A stretch of DNA of 64,000 nucleotides. Source: Streptomyces sp. SID13031. GTDB taxonomy: Bacteria > Actinomycetota > Actinomycetes > Propionibacteriales > Kribbellaceae. The stretch's first letter is position 1, and each line of letters begins with the position of its first letter. The notes under the pieces were generated by a model. It did no database searches, was not told the DNA's origin, and saw only the letters and a program-made list of their open reading frames with translations. The stretch lies in the NCBI RefSeq assembly GCF_010548305.1, contig NZ_JAAGLV010000010.1, positions 1 to 64,000 of the forward strand, given 5' to 3'. Shown piece by piece: positions 49,444 to 64,000 of this stretch. The translations under genes and the position numbers were made by a program.

Positions 49444-50681
49444 GGCGCCTGCGCAGTACTGCGGTGGTCGCCGGTGCCGTCGCGATGGCGACCCTCCTGA
49501 GTGGATGCGACTTCAGCGTCTACTCCCTGCCGTTGCCGGGTGGCGCCAAGATCAAGGGCCCGTCGTACACGGTCACCGTCGAGTTCGCCGACGTCCTGGA
49601 CCTGGTGCCGAAGTCGTCGGTGAAGGTGGACGACGTCACCGTCGGTACGGTCGAGAAGGTCTGGCTGGAGGGCTACACCGCCAAGGTCAGGATCAAGCTG
49701 CCGAAGAGCCTGGCGCTGCCGGACAACGCCCGGGCGACGATCCGGCAGACCAGCCTGCTGGGCGAGAAGTTCGTCTCGCTGGCGCAGCCGTCGGGCACTG
49801 AGAAGCCGCGCGGCAAGCTGGAGAACGGCGAGCTGATCCCGCTGTCCCGCACGACCAGCAACGTCGAGGTCGAAGAGGTGCTGTCGGCGCTGTCGCTGCT
49901 GCTCAACGGCGGTGGCGTGGCCCAGTTGCAGATCATCACCCAGGAGCTGAACAAGGCGCTGACCGGCAACGAGCCGGCCATCCGCAGCGTGCTGACCCAG
50001 CTGAACACCTTCGTCGGCACCCTCGACCAGAACAAGCAGAAGATCGTCACCGCGATCACCGCCGTCGACCAGCTGGCCAAGCAGCTGAACGCGCAGAAGA
50101 CGACGCTGGCGAGCGCGATCGACTCGCTGCCGAAGTCGATCGCCACCCTGGACAAGCAGCGGGCCGCGCTGGTCAAGACGCTGCAGGCCCTGGCCAGCTT
50201 GGGTAGTACCGCGACCCGGGTGATCACCGAGTCGCAGAAGGACCTGGTCGCCAACCTGCAGTCGCTCTACCCGTTGCTCACCAAGCTCGTCGAGGCCGGC
50301 GAGAACCTGCCGAGGTCGCTCGAGTTGCTGCTCACCTATCCGTTCCCGGACGCGGCGGCGGGCGCGGTCAAGGGTGACTTCACCAACCTGAACATCACCC
50401 TCGACGTCAACACCCAGACGGCGTTGAAGGGACTTATCGGGCTGGACCTGCCGGATGTCGGCCTGACCCTGCCGACCGCGGAGATCAGCTTGCCGCTGCA
50501 CAACTCGCCGAAGTTCCCGACCACCAAGCCGACCGGCGGGCTGCCGCCGTTGCCGCTCCCGACCGGGACCGCGACCACCTGCATCACGATCCTCGGGCTG
50601 CCGGTCTGTACGCCGAAGCTGAACCGGTCCGGGTTCGATCCCGAGCTCGCGAAGGTCCTGATGCCGGGGGTGGCCAAGTGA
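49440..50681 (+). CDS. Mce family lipoprotein, MceE position
   Basis: 413 residues, ATGA overlap. Unlike its neighbours it has a lipoprotein signal peptide ending in LLSGC (Cys ~23). This is the diagnostic of the fifth Mce protein (LprK-like in mycobacteria). MCE domain (YTVTVEFADVLDLVPKSSVKVDDVTVGTVEKVWLEGYTAKVRIKLPK; IRQTSLLGEKFVSLAQP) and helical domain. Pro/Thr-rich C-terminus with two Cys (CITILGLPVC). Confidence 0.93.
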   Translation: MRRLRSTAVVAGAVAMATLLSGCDFSVYSLPLPGGAKIKGPSYTVTVEFADVLDLVPKSSVKVDDVTVGTVEKVWLEGYTAKVRIKLPKSLALPDNARATIRQTSLLGEKFVSLAQPSGTEKPRGKLENGELIPLSRTTSNVEVEEVLSALSLLLNGGGVAQLQIITQELNKALTGNEPAIRSVLTQLNTFVGTLDQNKQKIVTAITAVDQLAKQLNAQKTTLASAIDSLPKSIATLDKQRAALVKTLQALASLGSTATRVITESQKDLVANLQSLYPLLTKLVEAGENLPRSLELLLTYPFPDAAAGAVKGDFTNLNITLDVNTQTALKGLIGLDLPDVGLTLPTAEISLPLHNSPKFPTTKPTGGLPPLPLPTGTATTCITILGLPVCTPKLNRSGFDPELAKVLMPGVAK

Positions 50682-51970
50682 TCACCAGAACGATCCGGAT
50701 CCAGCTGATGGTCTTCCTGCTGATCACCCTGGTCGGCATCGCCTACGTCGGCGGCAAGTACGCCCAGGTCGACAAGCTGCTGTTCAACGACGACTACACG
50801 GTCAGTGCCAGCTTCGCCGAGTCCGGTGGCATCTTCTCCGGCGCCGAGGTCACGTACCGCGGCCAGCCGGTCGGCCGGGTCGGCGAGCTCAAGCTGCTGT
50901 CCGACGGCGTCGAGGTCAACCTGGACATCGAGAAGAAGAACAAGATCCCCAGCGACCTGCTCGCCGTGGTCGCGAACCGGTCGGCGATCGGCGAGCAGTA
51001 CGTCGACCTGCAGCCGCGCCGCGACGGCGCGCCGTACCTGCAGGACCGCTCGAAGATCTCCCGGCAGAACACGGCGCTGCCGATCGACACCACCGAGCTG
51101 CTGCTGAACCTCGACCAGCTGGTGAACTCGGTCGACAAGAACAGCCTGAAGACGACCGTCAAGGAGCTCGGCGACGCGCTCCGCGGCCGGGGCAGCGACC
51201 TGCAGAAGATCATCGACAGCTCCGGCGCGCTGATCAGCGACGCCGACGCGAACGTCCTGCAGACGATCAAGCTGATCAATGACGGCAACACCGTGCTCGC
51301 CACCCAGGTGGCGAGCGGGGACGCGATCAAGACCTGGGCGAAGAACCTGGCCCTGCTGTCCGACACGCTGGTCAGCTCGGACGCCAACCTGCGGTCCGTG
51401 ATCGACAACGGCTCGGCCGCGTCGACGCAGCTGACCGCGCTGATCACGGAGAACAAGGCCGACATCGCGGTGCTGCTGGGCAACCTGCTGACGGTGAGCC
51501 AGCTGACCGCGGTACGGCTGGACGCCGTCGAGCAGCTGCTGGTGGTCTACCCGGCGGTGGCGATGGGCGGGTACGTCGTACCGGGCAAGGACCCGGGCAC
51601 CGGACACTACGACGCACACTTCGGTCTGGTGCTCGGCTTCAGCCCGCCTGCCTGCCGGGCCGGTTACAACGGGACCGAAAAGCGCGTCCCGCAGGACACC
51701 ACCAGCAAGGCGGCGAACACCAAAGCAGGCTGTACTGCGTCGCCGGGGTCGGGAATCGACGTCCGGGGATCGCAGAACAAGCCGGCGCCGTCGTCACGCT
51801 CAGGCTCGAACCGGATCGGCTACGGCATCGGGTACGACCCGGTGACGGGGGCCGCCGGCGGACAGGGCGGGATGCCGGAGATGGTGCTCGGATCGACCGG
51901 TGGCCAGGAAGAGCTGCTCGGCCAGGACTCCTGGAAAGCCCTGATCCTCGGACCGGTGAGTGGCAAATGA
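50678..51970 (+). CDS. Mce family protein, MceF position
   Basis: 430 residues from a GTG overlapping MceE. Anchor IQLMVFLLITLVGIAYVG, MCE domain (YTVSASFAESGGIFSGAEVTYRGQPVGRVGELKLLSDGVEVNLDIEK; SAIGEQYVDLQPRRDG), helical region, then a Gly/Ser/Pro-rich tail of ~110 residues. Completes the A-F heterohexamer. Overlaps the first Mce-associated gene by ATGA. Confidence 0.92.
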   Translation: MITRTIRIQLMVFLLITLVGIAYVGGKYAQVDKLLFNDDYTVSASFAESGGIFSGAEVTYRGQPVGRVGELKLLSDGVEVNLDIEKKNKIPSDLLAVVANRSAIGEQYVDLQPRRDGAPYLQDRSKISRQNTALPIDTTELLLNLDQLVNSVDKNSLKTTVKELGDALRGRGSDLQKIIDSSGALISDADANVLQTIKLINDGNTVLATQVASGDAIKTWAKNLALLSDTLVSSDANLRSVIDNGSAASTQLTALITENKADIAVLLGNLLTVSQLTAVRLDAVEQLLVVYPAVAMGGYVVPGKDPGTGHYDAHFGLVLGFSPPACRAGYNGTEKRVPQDTTSKAANTKAGCTASPGSGIDVRGSQNKPAPSSRSGSNRIGYGIGYDPVTGAAGGQGGMPEMVLGSTGGQEELLGQDSWKALILGPVSGK

Positions 51971-52470
51971 CTTCCGCAACCGCCTCCCGGAGAGGCCCGA
52001 TCATCCTGGCGTGGGCGCTGAGCGTGCTCGTGCTGATCGCCCTGGTCGGCGCGACCCTGTCGGTGATCGCGTTGCGTGGGCAGGACGCCCGCAAGAGTGA
52101 ACGCGACGGCGCGATGAAGGCGGCCCGGCAGTTGGCGCTCGACTTCACGACGTACAACTACGAGAGCTGGGACAAGGACGCGCAGCGGGTGCTGGACGAC
52201 TCCACCGGGCAGTTCAAGGAGGAGTTCAAGTCGGGTGCGAGCTCGGTGAAGACGGAGGTGGTCGCGAACAAGGCGACCTCCAAGGGCGACGTGAAGGAGG
52301 CCGCGGTGGTGTCGAACGACAAGGACTCGGCCCAGGTCCTGGTGATCGTGAACGCCGTCGTCACCAACACCGCCTCCAAGGACGGCGTGGAGCGCCGGTA
52401 CCGGATCAAACTGGACCTGGTCCGGGAGAAGAACCGCTGGCTCACCGCCGACTTCCAGGTGGTCGGCTGA
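51967..52470 (+). CDS. Mce-associated membrane protein 1
   Basis: 167 residues. One N-terminal membrane segment (IILAWALSVLVLIALVGATLSVIAL) and an extracytoplasmic domain of the Mam type (RQLALDFTTYNYESWDKDAQRVLDDSTGQFKEEF; LDLVREKNRWLTADFQVVG). Mam proteins accompany mce operons and are thought to stabilise the transporter. Translationally coupled both sides (ATGA, TGATG). Confidence 0.87.
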   Translation: MTSATASRRGPIILAWALSVLVLIALVGATLSVIALRGQDARKSERDGAMKAARQLALDFTTYNYESWDKDAQRVLDDSTGQFKEEFKSGASSVKTEVVANKATSKGDVKEAAVVSNDKDSAQVLVIVNAVVTNTASKDGVERRYRIKLDLVREKNRWLTADFQVVG

Positions 52471-53210
52471 TGCCCCGCAGGATCGCCGGCCAGCGCCGCC
52501 GCCCCGAGAACGGGGCCGAAGTCAACCCCCGGATCGACCCCTCTGAAGCAGTGACTCGGGCCACACCGGAGGCCCCGGAACGGATTTCGGACCGTTCGCA
52601 GGACAGAGTGCCGACTACGCAAAGTGACGAAACTCGCAAGAAGCCGGCTCCGGAACAGGCCGAGCAGGGCTTCCTCGTACCTCCCAGGCCGGCCGTCCCG
52701 GTCGTCGCGCCTGGATCGGCCGTCCGCTCTCCTGTCGCCGTCGTGCTGTCGGCGGCGCTCGGGGTCCTGCTGGTGCTGATCCTGGTCTTCGCGGGCATCC
52801 TCGGGGTCAAGGCCTGGCAGGGCAAGGAGGCCGACGACGCTCGTGGCCAGGCGGTCGCGGCCGGCCGGAAAGCCGCCGAAACGGCGCTGAGCTACGACTA
52901 CCGCACGCTCGACAAGAGCTTCGCGGCGGCGCGGGCGACGATGACGCCCGACTTCGCCGGCAAGTTCGACGCCACCGCCAAGGTGGCCGGCGAACTTGCC
53001 ACCAAGACCAAGGCGACGGTCCGTGCCGAGGTCCGCGAGGTCGGCGTCCGGGACGGCAACGCCGACCGGGTCACGCTGATCATCTTCGTCAACCAGACGA
53101 CCACCAGCACGATCACGGAGGGTAGGCCCCGGGTCGACCTGAACCGGACGAGATTCACGATGGTCCGAAACAGGGGCCAATGGCTGGTCCAGGAGATCGC
53201 CGGACTGTAG
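52470..53210 (+). CDS. Mce-associated membrane protein 2
   Basis: 246 residues, TGATG overlap with the previous gene. A long hydrophilic N-terminal cytoplasmic part (~85 residues, Pro/Arg/Glu-rich), one membrane segment (VAVVLSAALGVLLVLILVFAGILGV) and the same Mam-type outer domain as the gene before it (KAAETALSYDYRTLDKSFAAARATMTPDFAGKF; FTMVRNRGQWLVQEIAGL). Last gene of the mce operon. Confidence 0.86.
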   Translation: MPRRIAGQRRRPENGAEVNPRIDPSEAVTRATPEAPERISDRSQDRVPTTQSDETRKKPAPEQAEQGFLVPPRPAVPVVAPGSAVRSPVAVVLSAALGVLLVLILVFAGILGVKAWQGKEADDARGQAVAAGRKAAETALSYDYRTLDKSFAAARATMTPDFAGKFDATAKVAGELATKTKATVRAEVREVGVRDGNADRVTLIIFVNQTTTSTITEGRPRVDLNRTRFTMVRNRGQWLVQEIAGL

Positions 53211-53485
53211 TCTCTTTGTGACTCCGGAGAGGTCGTGCCGGGTGGCTCGCGGGTTGGTTACCCGCTGGAGAACCCGGGTCGATCCTTGACGGAGAGGGTG
53301 GTCCGAAGGCATAGTATCGGACCCCATTGGACAGGCTTGCCCTGATCGGGTAGCCTATTGCTTTGCGCTGCCTTTAACCGCACCCTTGTTCATCCTCAGA
53401 ACTTGACGAGGGTCGTTTGGCATGCGCTCCCAGCACCCGAAGTGCCGCTTCGAAGTTACTTTGCGAGCCCGTGGAAGGACGCCCC
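53211..53485 (+). promoter_or_regulatory. rpoB upstream region with candidate promoter and hairpin
   Basis: Between the mce operon and rpoB. GCGGGT-tggtt-ACCCGC (53249-53265) may end the mce transcript. TTGACG (53286-53291) and TAGTAT (53312-53317) are good hexamers but 20 bases apart, so the promoter assignment is tentative. A transcript from here would have a 5' leader of over 150 bases before the TTG start. Confidence 0.45.
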
Positions 53486-56971
<3,486 letters not shown>

Positions 56972-57042
56972 GCGGGTTGCCGCTTTCGATCAACAACCAA
57001 CTCACTCAGACCCAACTTTTGACAATCGGGAGATAACACATC

Positions 57043-60903
<3,861 letters not shown>

Positions 60904-60921
60904 AAGGTCTGCAACACCCGT

Positions 60922-60957
60922 CGAGGGCGGCACTCCCACCAGGGGGTGCCGCCCTCG
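60922..60957 (+). terminator. Strong hairpin after rpoC
   Basis: CGAGGGCGGCAC pairs perfectly with GTGCCGCCCTCG (12 bp), with an inner CCC/GGG helix. No U-tract follows, but position and strength make it the likely end of the rpoBC transcript. Confidence 0.75.
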
Positions 60958-61136
60958 CGGCATTCCACCGGCCGTCCGATGCCCTTGTTGCTAAGGGCAA
61001 CTAGGGCGGCGGGGGCCGGATCGACGTACCCGAAGGGGATGTGGGCGATACCGGCCGGACGACACGCCGAGCGTGGCCGAGTCGCTGCGGAGTGTTGCGA
61101 GGGGTCGGCGTGGAAGTGTCGGCGGGATGCGCGAAG

Positions 61137-62465
61137 ATGACGCGTATGACGGACCTCCCGCCCTACCTGCAACCGTTCGTGCTGGACGTCGCGCAGGGTG
61201 CGGAGCACCGCGTCGACCGGGTGGGGGAGCTCGACCTCCACCGGCCCGCGGGCACAGCTCGCACCGGTGCGATCCTGCTGGTCCACGGCGGTCCCGGGCC
61301 CGCCGATCTCGAGGTGTCACCACGGGACTGGCCGGTCTACCAGGGGTACGCCGCGGCCATCGCCCAGCGCGGCCAGGTGGCCGTCGTGGTCGACCACAGC
61401 CTGATTCGTGGCCTCCACCAGCTGGCCACCGCCGCGGACGACGTAGAGGCCGCTGTCGGCGTGCTCCGGGCCGATCCGCAGGTGGATCCCGAGCGCGTCG
61501 TGCTGTGGTTCTTCTCCGGCGCCGGACTGCTGGCGGGGGAGTGGCTGGACAGCCGCCCCGACTGGCTGCGCGCCATCGCCCTGACCTATCCGCTGCTCGC
61601 CGCCCCGCCCGGTGTCGACGAACTGGTTTCCGCCGCCGAAGTGATCGGCAAACACAAGGACCTGCCGGTGCTGCTGACCAGGGTCGGCCGCGAGCACGAA
61701 GAGCTCGCCCGACCGGTGGCGGAGTTCGTCTCCGCCGGTGGCCCCGCGCTGGACATCATCGACGTACCGAAAGGGCAACACGGCTTCGACATGCTCGACC
61801 ACAGCGAAGAGTCCCGCGCCGCGGTGACCAAGGCCCTCGACTGGGCGATAGCCCACCTGGGCGAAGATCCCACCGCCACCACTCAGCTCCCCATCCCAGC
61901 CACCACCATCGCCGCCCCTCAACCGACCAAGGCCACCGCACGCACGGCTGCGGCATCAGCCGCGGGCCTGGTGCCTGCACCGAGCCCGCGCGCGGCCTCC
62001 ACCTCTGCAGGCACCCCTGCAGCCACGGCTCGACCGGCAGCGTCCGCCGGCGTAGCCGCCGAGTCTGCTGCGCCCGCCAGCCAGCAGAGCGCATCGGCCG
62101 GCTTCACGACCTCCTCCAGTTTCACCTCCAGCAGTGCCGCGCCGGCTGCGGCGGAGACTGCGGCTTCCCGGGTCGTGGGCAGGCAGCATGCGGCCTTCGA
62201 GGCGCATGATCTCGAGGCGTTCCTGGCGATGTACTCGCCGACGGCTCTGCTTCAGTTCGCCGACGGCCCGGTGATGCGGGGCCGGCGTTCCCTGCGTGAG
62301 CACTACCGGCCGCAGTTCGAGGCGGGCGAGTGCAAGCGGGAGTTGGTGCAGCGGATGCTGGTGGGCGACTGGGTGGTCGAGCAGACGGTGACCAACCAGA
62401 CCCCGACGGTCGCGCTCTACCAGGTGCAGGACGGCCTGATCACCGAGGTCCGCTTCCTAGCCTGA
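61137..62465 (+). CDS. Alpha/beta hydrolase joined to a SnoaL-like domain by an Ala/Pro/Ser linker
   Basis: 442 residues from ATG 61137 (an ATG three codons later is equally good). Residues ~1-240 are a dienelactone-hydrolase-like alpha/beta fold: GAILLVHGGPGPADLEVSPRDWPVYQGYAA, nucleophile strand VVLWFFSGAGLLAGEWL, and the His in PKGQHGFDMLDHSEES. The nucleophile elbow is FFSGA instead of GxSxG. Residues ~245-335 are an extreme Ala/Thr/Ser/Pro linker. Residues ~338-442 are an NTF2/SnoaL-like domain (GRQHAAFEAHDLEAFLAMYSPTALLQF, MRGRRSLREHYRPQF, QDGLITEVRFLA). Function unknown; the fusion is unusual. Confidence 0.75.
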   Translation: MTRMTDLPPYLQPFVLDVAQGAEHRVDRVGELDLHRPAGTARTGAILLVHGGPGPADLEVSPRDWPVYQGYAAAIAQRGQVAVVVDHSLIRGLHQLATAADDVEAAVGVLRADPQVDPERVVLWFFSGAGLLAGEWLDSRPDWLRAIALTYPLLAAPPGVDELVSAAEVIGKHKDLPVLLTRVGREHEELARPVAEFVSAGGPALDIIDVPKGQHGFDMLDHSEESRAAVTKALDWAIAHLGEDPTATTQLPIPATTIAAPQPTKATARTAAASAAGLVPAPSPRAASTSAGTPAATARPAASAGVAAESAAPASQQSASAGFTTSSSFTSSSAAPAAAETAASRVVGRQHAAFEAHDLEAFLAMYSPTALLQFADGPVMRGRRSLREHYRPQFEAGECKRELVQRMLVGDWVVEQTVTNQTPTVALYQVQDGLITEVRFLA

Positions 62466-62480
62466 CCCTCTGAATTCAGT

Positions 62481-62518
62481 TCGAGCGCACTGCGACCAAC
62501 CGGCCGCAGTGCGCTCGA
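62481..62518. terminator. Bidirectional terminator hairpin
   Basis: TCGAGCGCACTGCG and CGCAGTGCGCTCGA form a perfect 14-bp stem around a 10-base loop between two convergent genes (stops at 62465 and 62524). Confidence 0.8.
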
Positions 62519-62523
62519 GCCGT

Positions 62524-63885
62524 TCAGGCCATGATTCCCAGTGATGACGGCTTCCAGCCCGGGAAGACCTTGCCTGCCTGGGCTTCGCTGAGGCCGAGGC
62601 GCCTCATCACGATCTCCGACAGCACGTCGCGATAGTCGTTGGTGCCGGGGACATCGCCCTGATCCAGTACTCCGGGCGCCAACCCTTCCCAGCGCCCGTG
62701 GACGCCGCCCTTGACTCCACCGCCAAGAACCAGCGCCACCCCACCGTGCCCATGATCCGTGCCGCTGTTGGCGTTCTGCCCCACTCGCCGGCCGAACTCG
62801 CTCATGGTGACCACCGTGGTGTTGTCGAGGTCAGGCCCGAGCTCAGCGGCGAAGGCGGCCAGTGCACCCGCCACTGTCTTCAGCGAGTTGGTCATGTCGC
62901 CGCCGTCGACAGTGCCGAGGTCCGTGTGCATGTCCCAGCCACCCAGGTCGACAGTGGCCACCCGTACTCCGGCCTTGGCCTTGATCAACTGCGCCAGCGT
63001 CGCCAGAGCCGCACCGAACTCTCCGTCCGGGTAGCCGCGCTCCTTGGCCGGCTTCTCCTGCTGCTTCGCGTAGCCCTGCGCTTGCGCCGAAGCTTGCAAC
63101 GCGTCGAGCCCCTGCACACCCAGCGGATGGTCTATCCCGGTATAGAGCGTCTTCAGAGCCGCCATGGTCTGCGGCGCGACACCGTCGATGCCCTTGACGC
63201 TGAAGTCCTTCAACGAGCTCAGCATGATCGGGTTGGAGTCCCCGAGCAGCGACCGGCTCATCCGCGCGCCGATCCCCAGCCCGCGGAACGTAGTACCGGC
63301 TCCTAGCTCCTGCAGGACTCTGTCGAGCCAGCCGGACTGCACAGACGATCGTGCAGCCCCGCCTCGCTCCAGACAGTCCTGGGCCTGGAAGTGGCTGCGA
63401 GTCAGATCCGGCGTGGATACAGCCGGTACTGCGGCCAGCCGCCCCGCCGTCATCAGCGGCAGCAGTGGAGCAAGCGACGGGTGCATCCCGAACCCGCGCT
63501 GCAGGTTGAGCAGAGAAGCAGCCCGTACTGCGATCGACGGTCGGGCCTTGAGCAGCTCGGGATCATCGGCCGGCACCAGTACCGACAACCCGTCCATCCC
63601 ACCGCGCAGGAACACCACGATCAGCGTGCCACCCGCGTCAGCGCCGGGAGCGGCCCAGGAGACGCGGGTAGTCACCAACTGTGTCGTCATAGCGGCCACA
63701 CCCACCCCCAGACCACCAGCGAGCAAGCGACGCCGGGTGAAGCCTCTACTCCACTGCTCGTCCCTCTCCTCCGTATCGGCCGTCACTGCTGCGGCCTGAG
63801 CCCGCAGTACGGCGTCTGTCGGAGTGGGGCCGAGTCGTTGCCAGTCAGGGCAGTCGGGGTGCAGCGAAGCGAGTGTGTCTCTCAT
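62524..63885 (-). CDS. DUF1501 domain-containing protein with Tat signal
   Basis: 453 residues from the ATG at 63885 with AAGGAG upstream. A twin-arginine signal (FTRRRLLAGGLGVGVAAMTTQL) starts unusually late (~45-70), after a hydrophilic leader. The DUF1501 domain follows: LIVVFLRGGMDGLSVLVPADDPELLKARPSIAV, FGMHPSLAPLLPLMTAGRLA, SHFQAQDCLERG, VDLGGWDMHTDLG, VVTMSEFGRRVGQNANSGTDHGHGGVALVLGGGVKGGVHG. This is a sulfatase-like exported family of unknown reaction that is almost always encoded beside a DUF1800 protein, as here. Confidence 0.9.
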   Translation of the reverse strand: MRDTLASLHPDCPDWQRLGPTPTDAVLRAQAAAVTADTEERDEQWSRGFTRRRLLAGGLGVGVAAMTTQLVTTRVSWAAPGADAGGTLIVVFLRGGMDGLSVLVPADDPELLKARPSIAVRAASLLNLQRGFGMHPSLAPLLPLMTAGRLAAVPAVSTPDLTRSHFQAQDCLERGGAARSSVQSGWLDRVLQELGAGTTFRGLGIGARMSRSLLGDSNPIMLSSLKDFSVKGIDGVAPQTMAALKTLYTGIDHPLGVQGLDALQASAQAQGYAKQQEKPAKERGYPDGEFGAALATLAQLIKAKAGVRVATVDLGGWDMHTDLGTVDGGDMTNSLKTVAGALAAFAAELGPDLDNTTVVTMSEFGRRVGQNANSGTDHGHGGVALVLGGGVKGGVHGRWEGLAPGVLDQGDVPGTNDYRDVLSEIVMRRLGLSEAQAGKVFPGWKPSSLGIMA

Positions 63886-63899
63886 CGGTCGGTACTCCT

Positions 63900-64000
63900 T
63901 CAACGGACCAGGAACTGTGGGGAGTCGAGTACCAGGGCGACGACATGCCCCGCCTGCCACTCCATCCGCCCGTGGTCGACCCGGGCGGTGGCCTTGGCCC
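63900..64000 (-). CDS. DUF1800 family protein, C-terminal fragment (runs off window)
   Basis: The last 32 codons, read from the window edge to a TGA at 63902-63900, end in QAGHVVALVLDSPQFLVR, matching the usual DUF1800 C-terminus (ALxLxSPEFQ-type). It ends 14 bases before the DUF1501 start, the standard partner arrangement. The rest lies beyond the window. Confidence 0.7.
   Translation of the reverse strand, partial: AKATARVDHGRMEWQAGHVVALVLDSPQFLVR

Overview
The window reads as a chromosomal segment of a high-GC actinobacterium. ATGA/GTGA gene overlaps, frequent GTG and TTG starts, a mycobacterium/Streptomyces-type order of translation and transcription genes, a complete Mce operon and a zinc-type L33 all fit. 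Overall gene content suggests a Kribbella-like member of the Propionibacteriales; that placement is inference, made without a database search.

Layout. 1-3.6 kb holds unrelated singles: the start of a DUF222/13E12-family gene, a pterin-dehydratase-like/VOC fusion, an APH-family phosphotransferase, a short GNAT protein and an M23 (LytM) endopeptidase. 4.0-16.2 kb is one long, tightly overlapping plus-strand operon that starts with a 28-residue cysteine-containing leader peptide. It encodes a polar amino acid-type ABC importer with two paralogous lipoprotein receptors, an SsuE-like flavin reductase fused to a GNAT acetyltransferase, four luciferase-like (LLM) flavin monooxygenases, a large FAD/NAD(P) protein and a DUF1684 protein. 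I read it as an organosulfur (S-substituted cysteine or similar) uptake and oxidation island. 16.3-19.5 kb is the conserved block tRNA-Thr, tRNA-Met, rpmG, two MaoC dehydratase subunits and murB, with an FhuF-like gene on the other strand. 19.5-26.1 kb is a less conserved insert: a broken DUF559-type gene flanked by two inverted copies of a palindromic repeat, a TPR transcription regulator divergent from an unknown gene across four exact 10-bp repeats, TrpB2, adenosine deaminase and an aspartate aminotransferase. 26.4-29.2 kb is tRNA-Trp, secE, nusG, rplK and rplA.

29.3-40.7 kb separates rplA from rplJ. It holds an FMN hydroxy-acid oxidase, an unusual stand-alone PheS-like synthetase with its own FDX-ACB domain behind a structured leader, a membrane protein, and a two-armed catabolic locus. 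One arm is D-serine dehydratase-like enzyme, N-acyl-D-amino-acid deacylase, KDPG aldolase and GntP permease; the other is KDG kinase, IclR regulator and RidA. The arms diverge from a perfect palindrome. Together they form a plausible complete route from an N-acylated 2-amino-2-deoxy-aldonate such as N-acetyl-glucosaminate to pyruvate and glyceraldehyde 3-phosphate. An MFS exporter follows.

40.8-60.9 kb is an L10 leader, rplJ and rplL, then a complete mce operon (MceG ATPase, two YrbE permeases, MceA-F, two Mce-associated proteins) lying between rplL and rpoB, followed by rpoB and rpoC. 61.1-64.0 kb has a hydrolase-SnoaL fusion and a convergent DUF1800/DUF1501 pair cut by the window edge.
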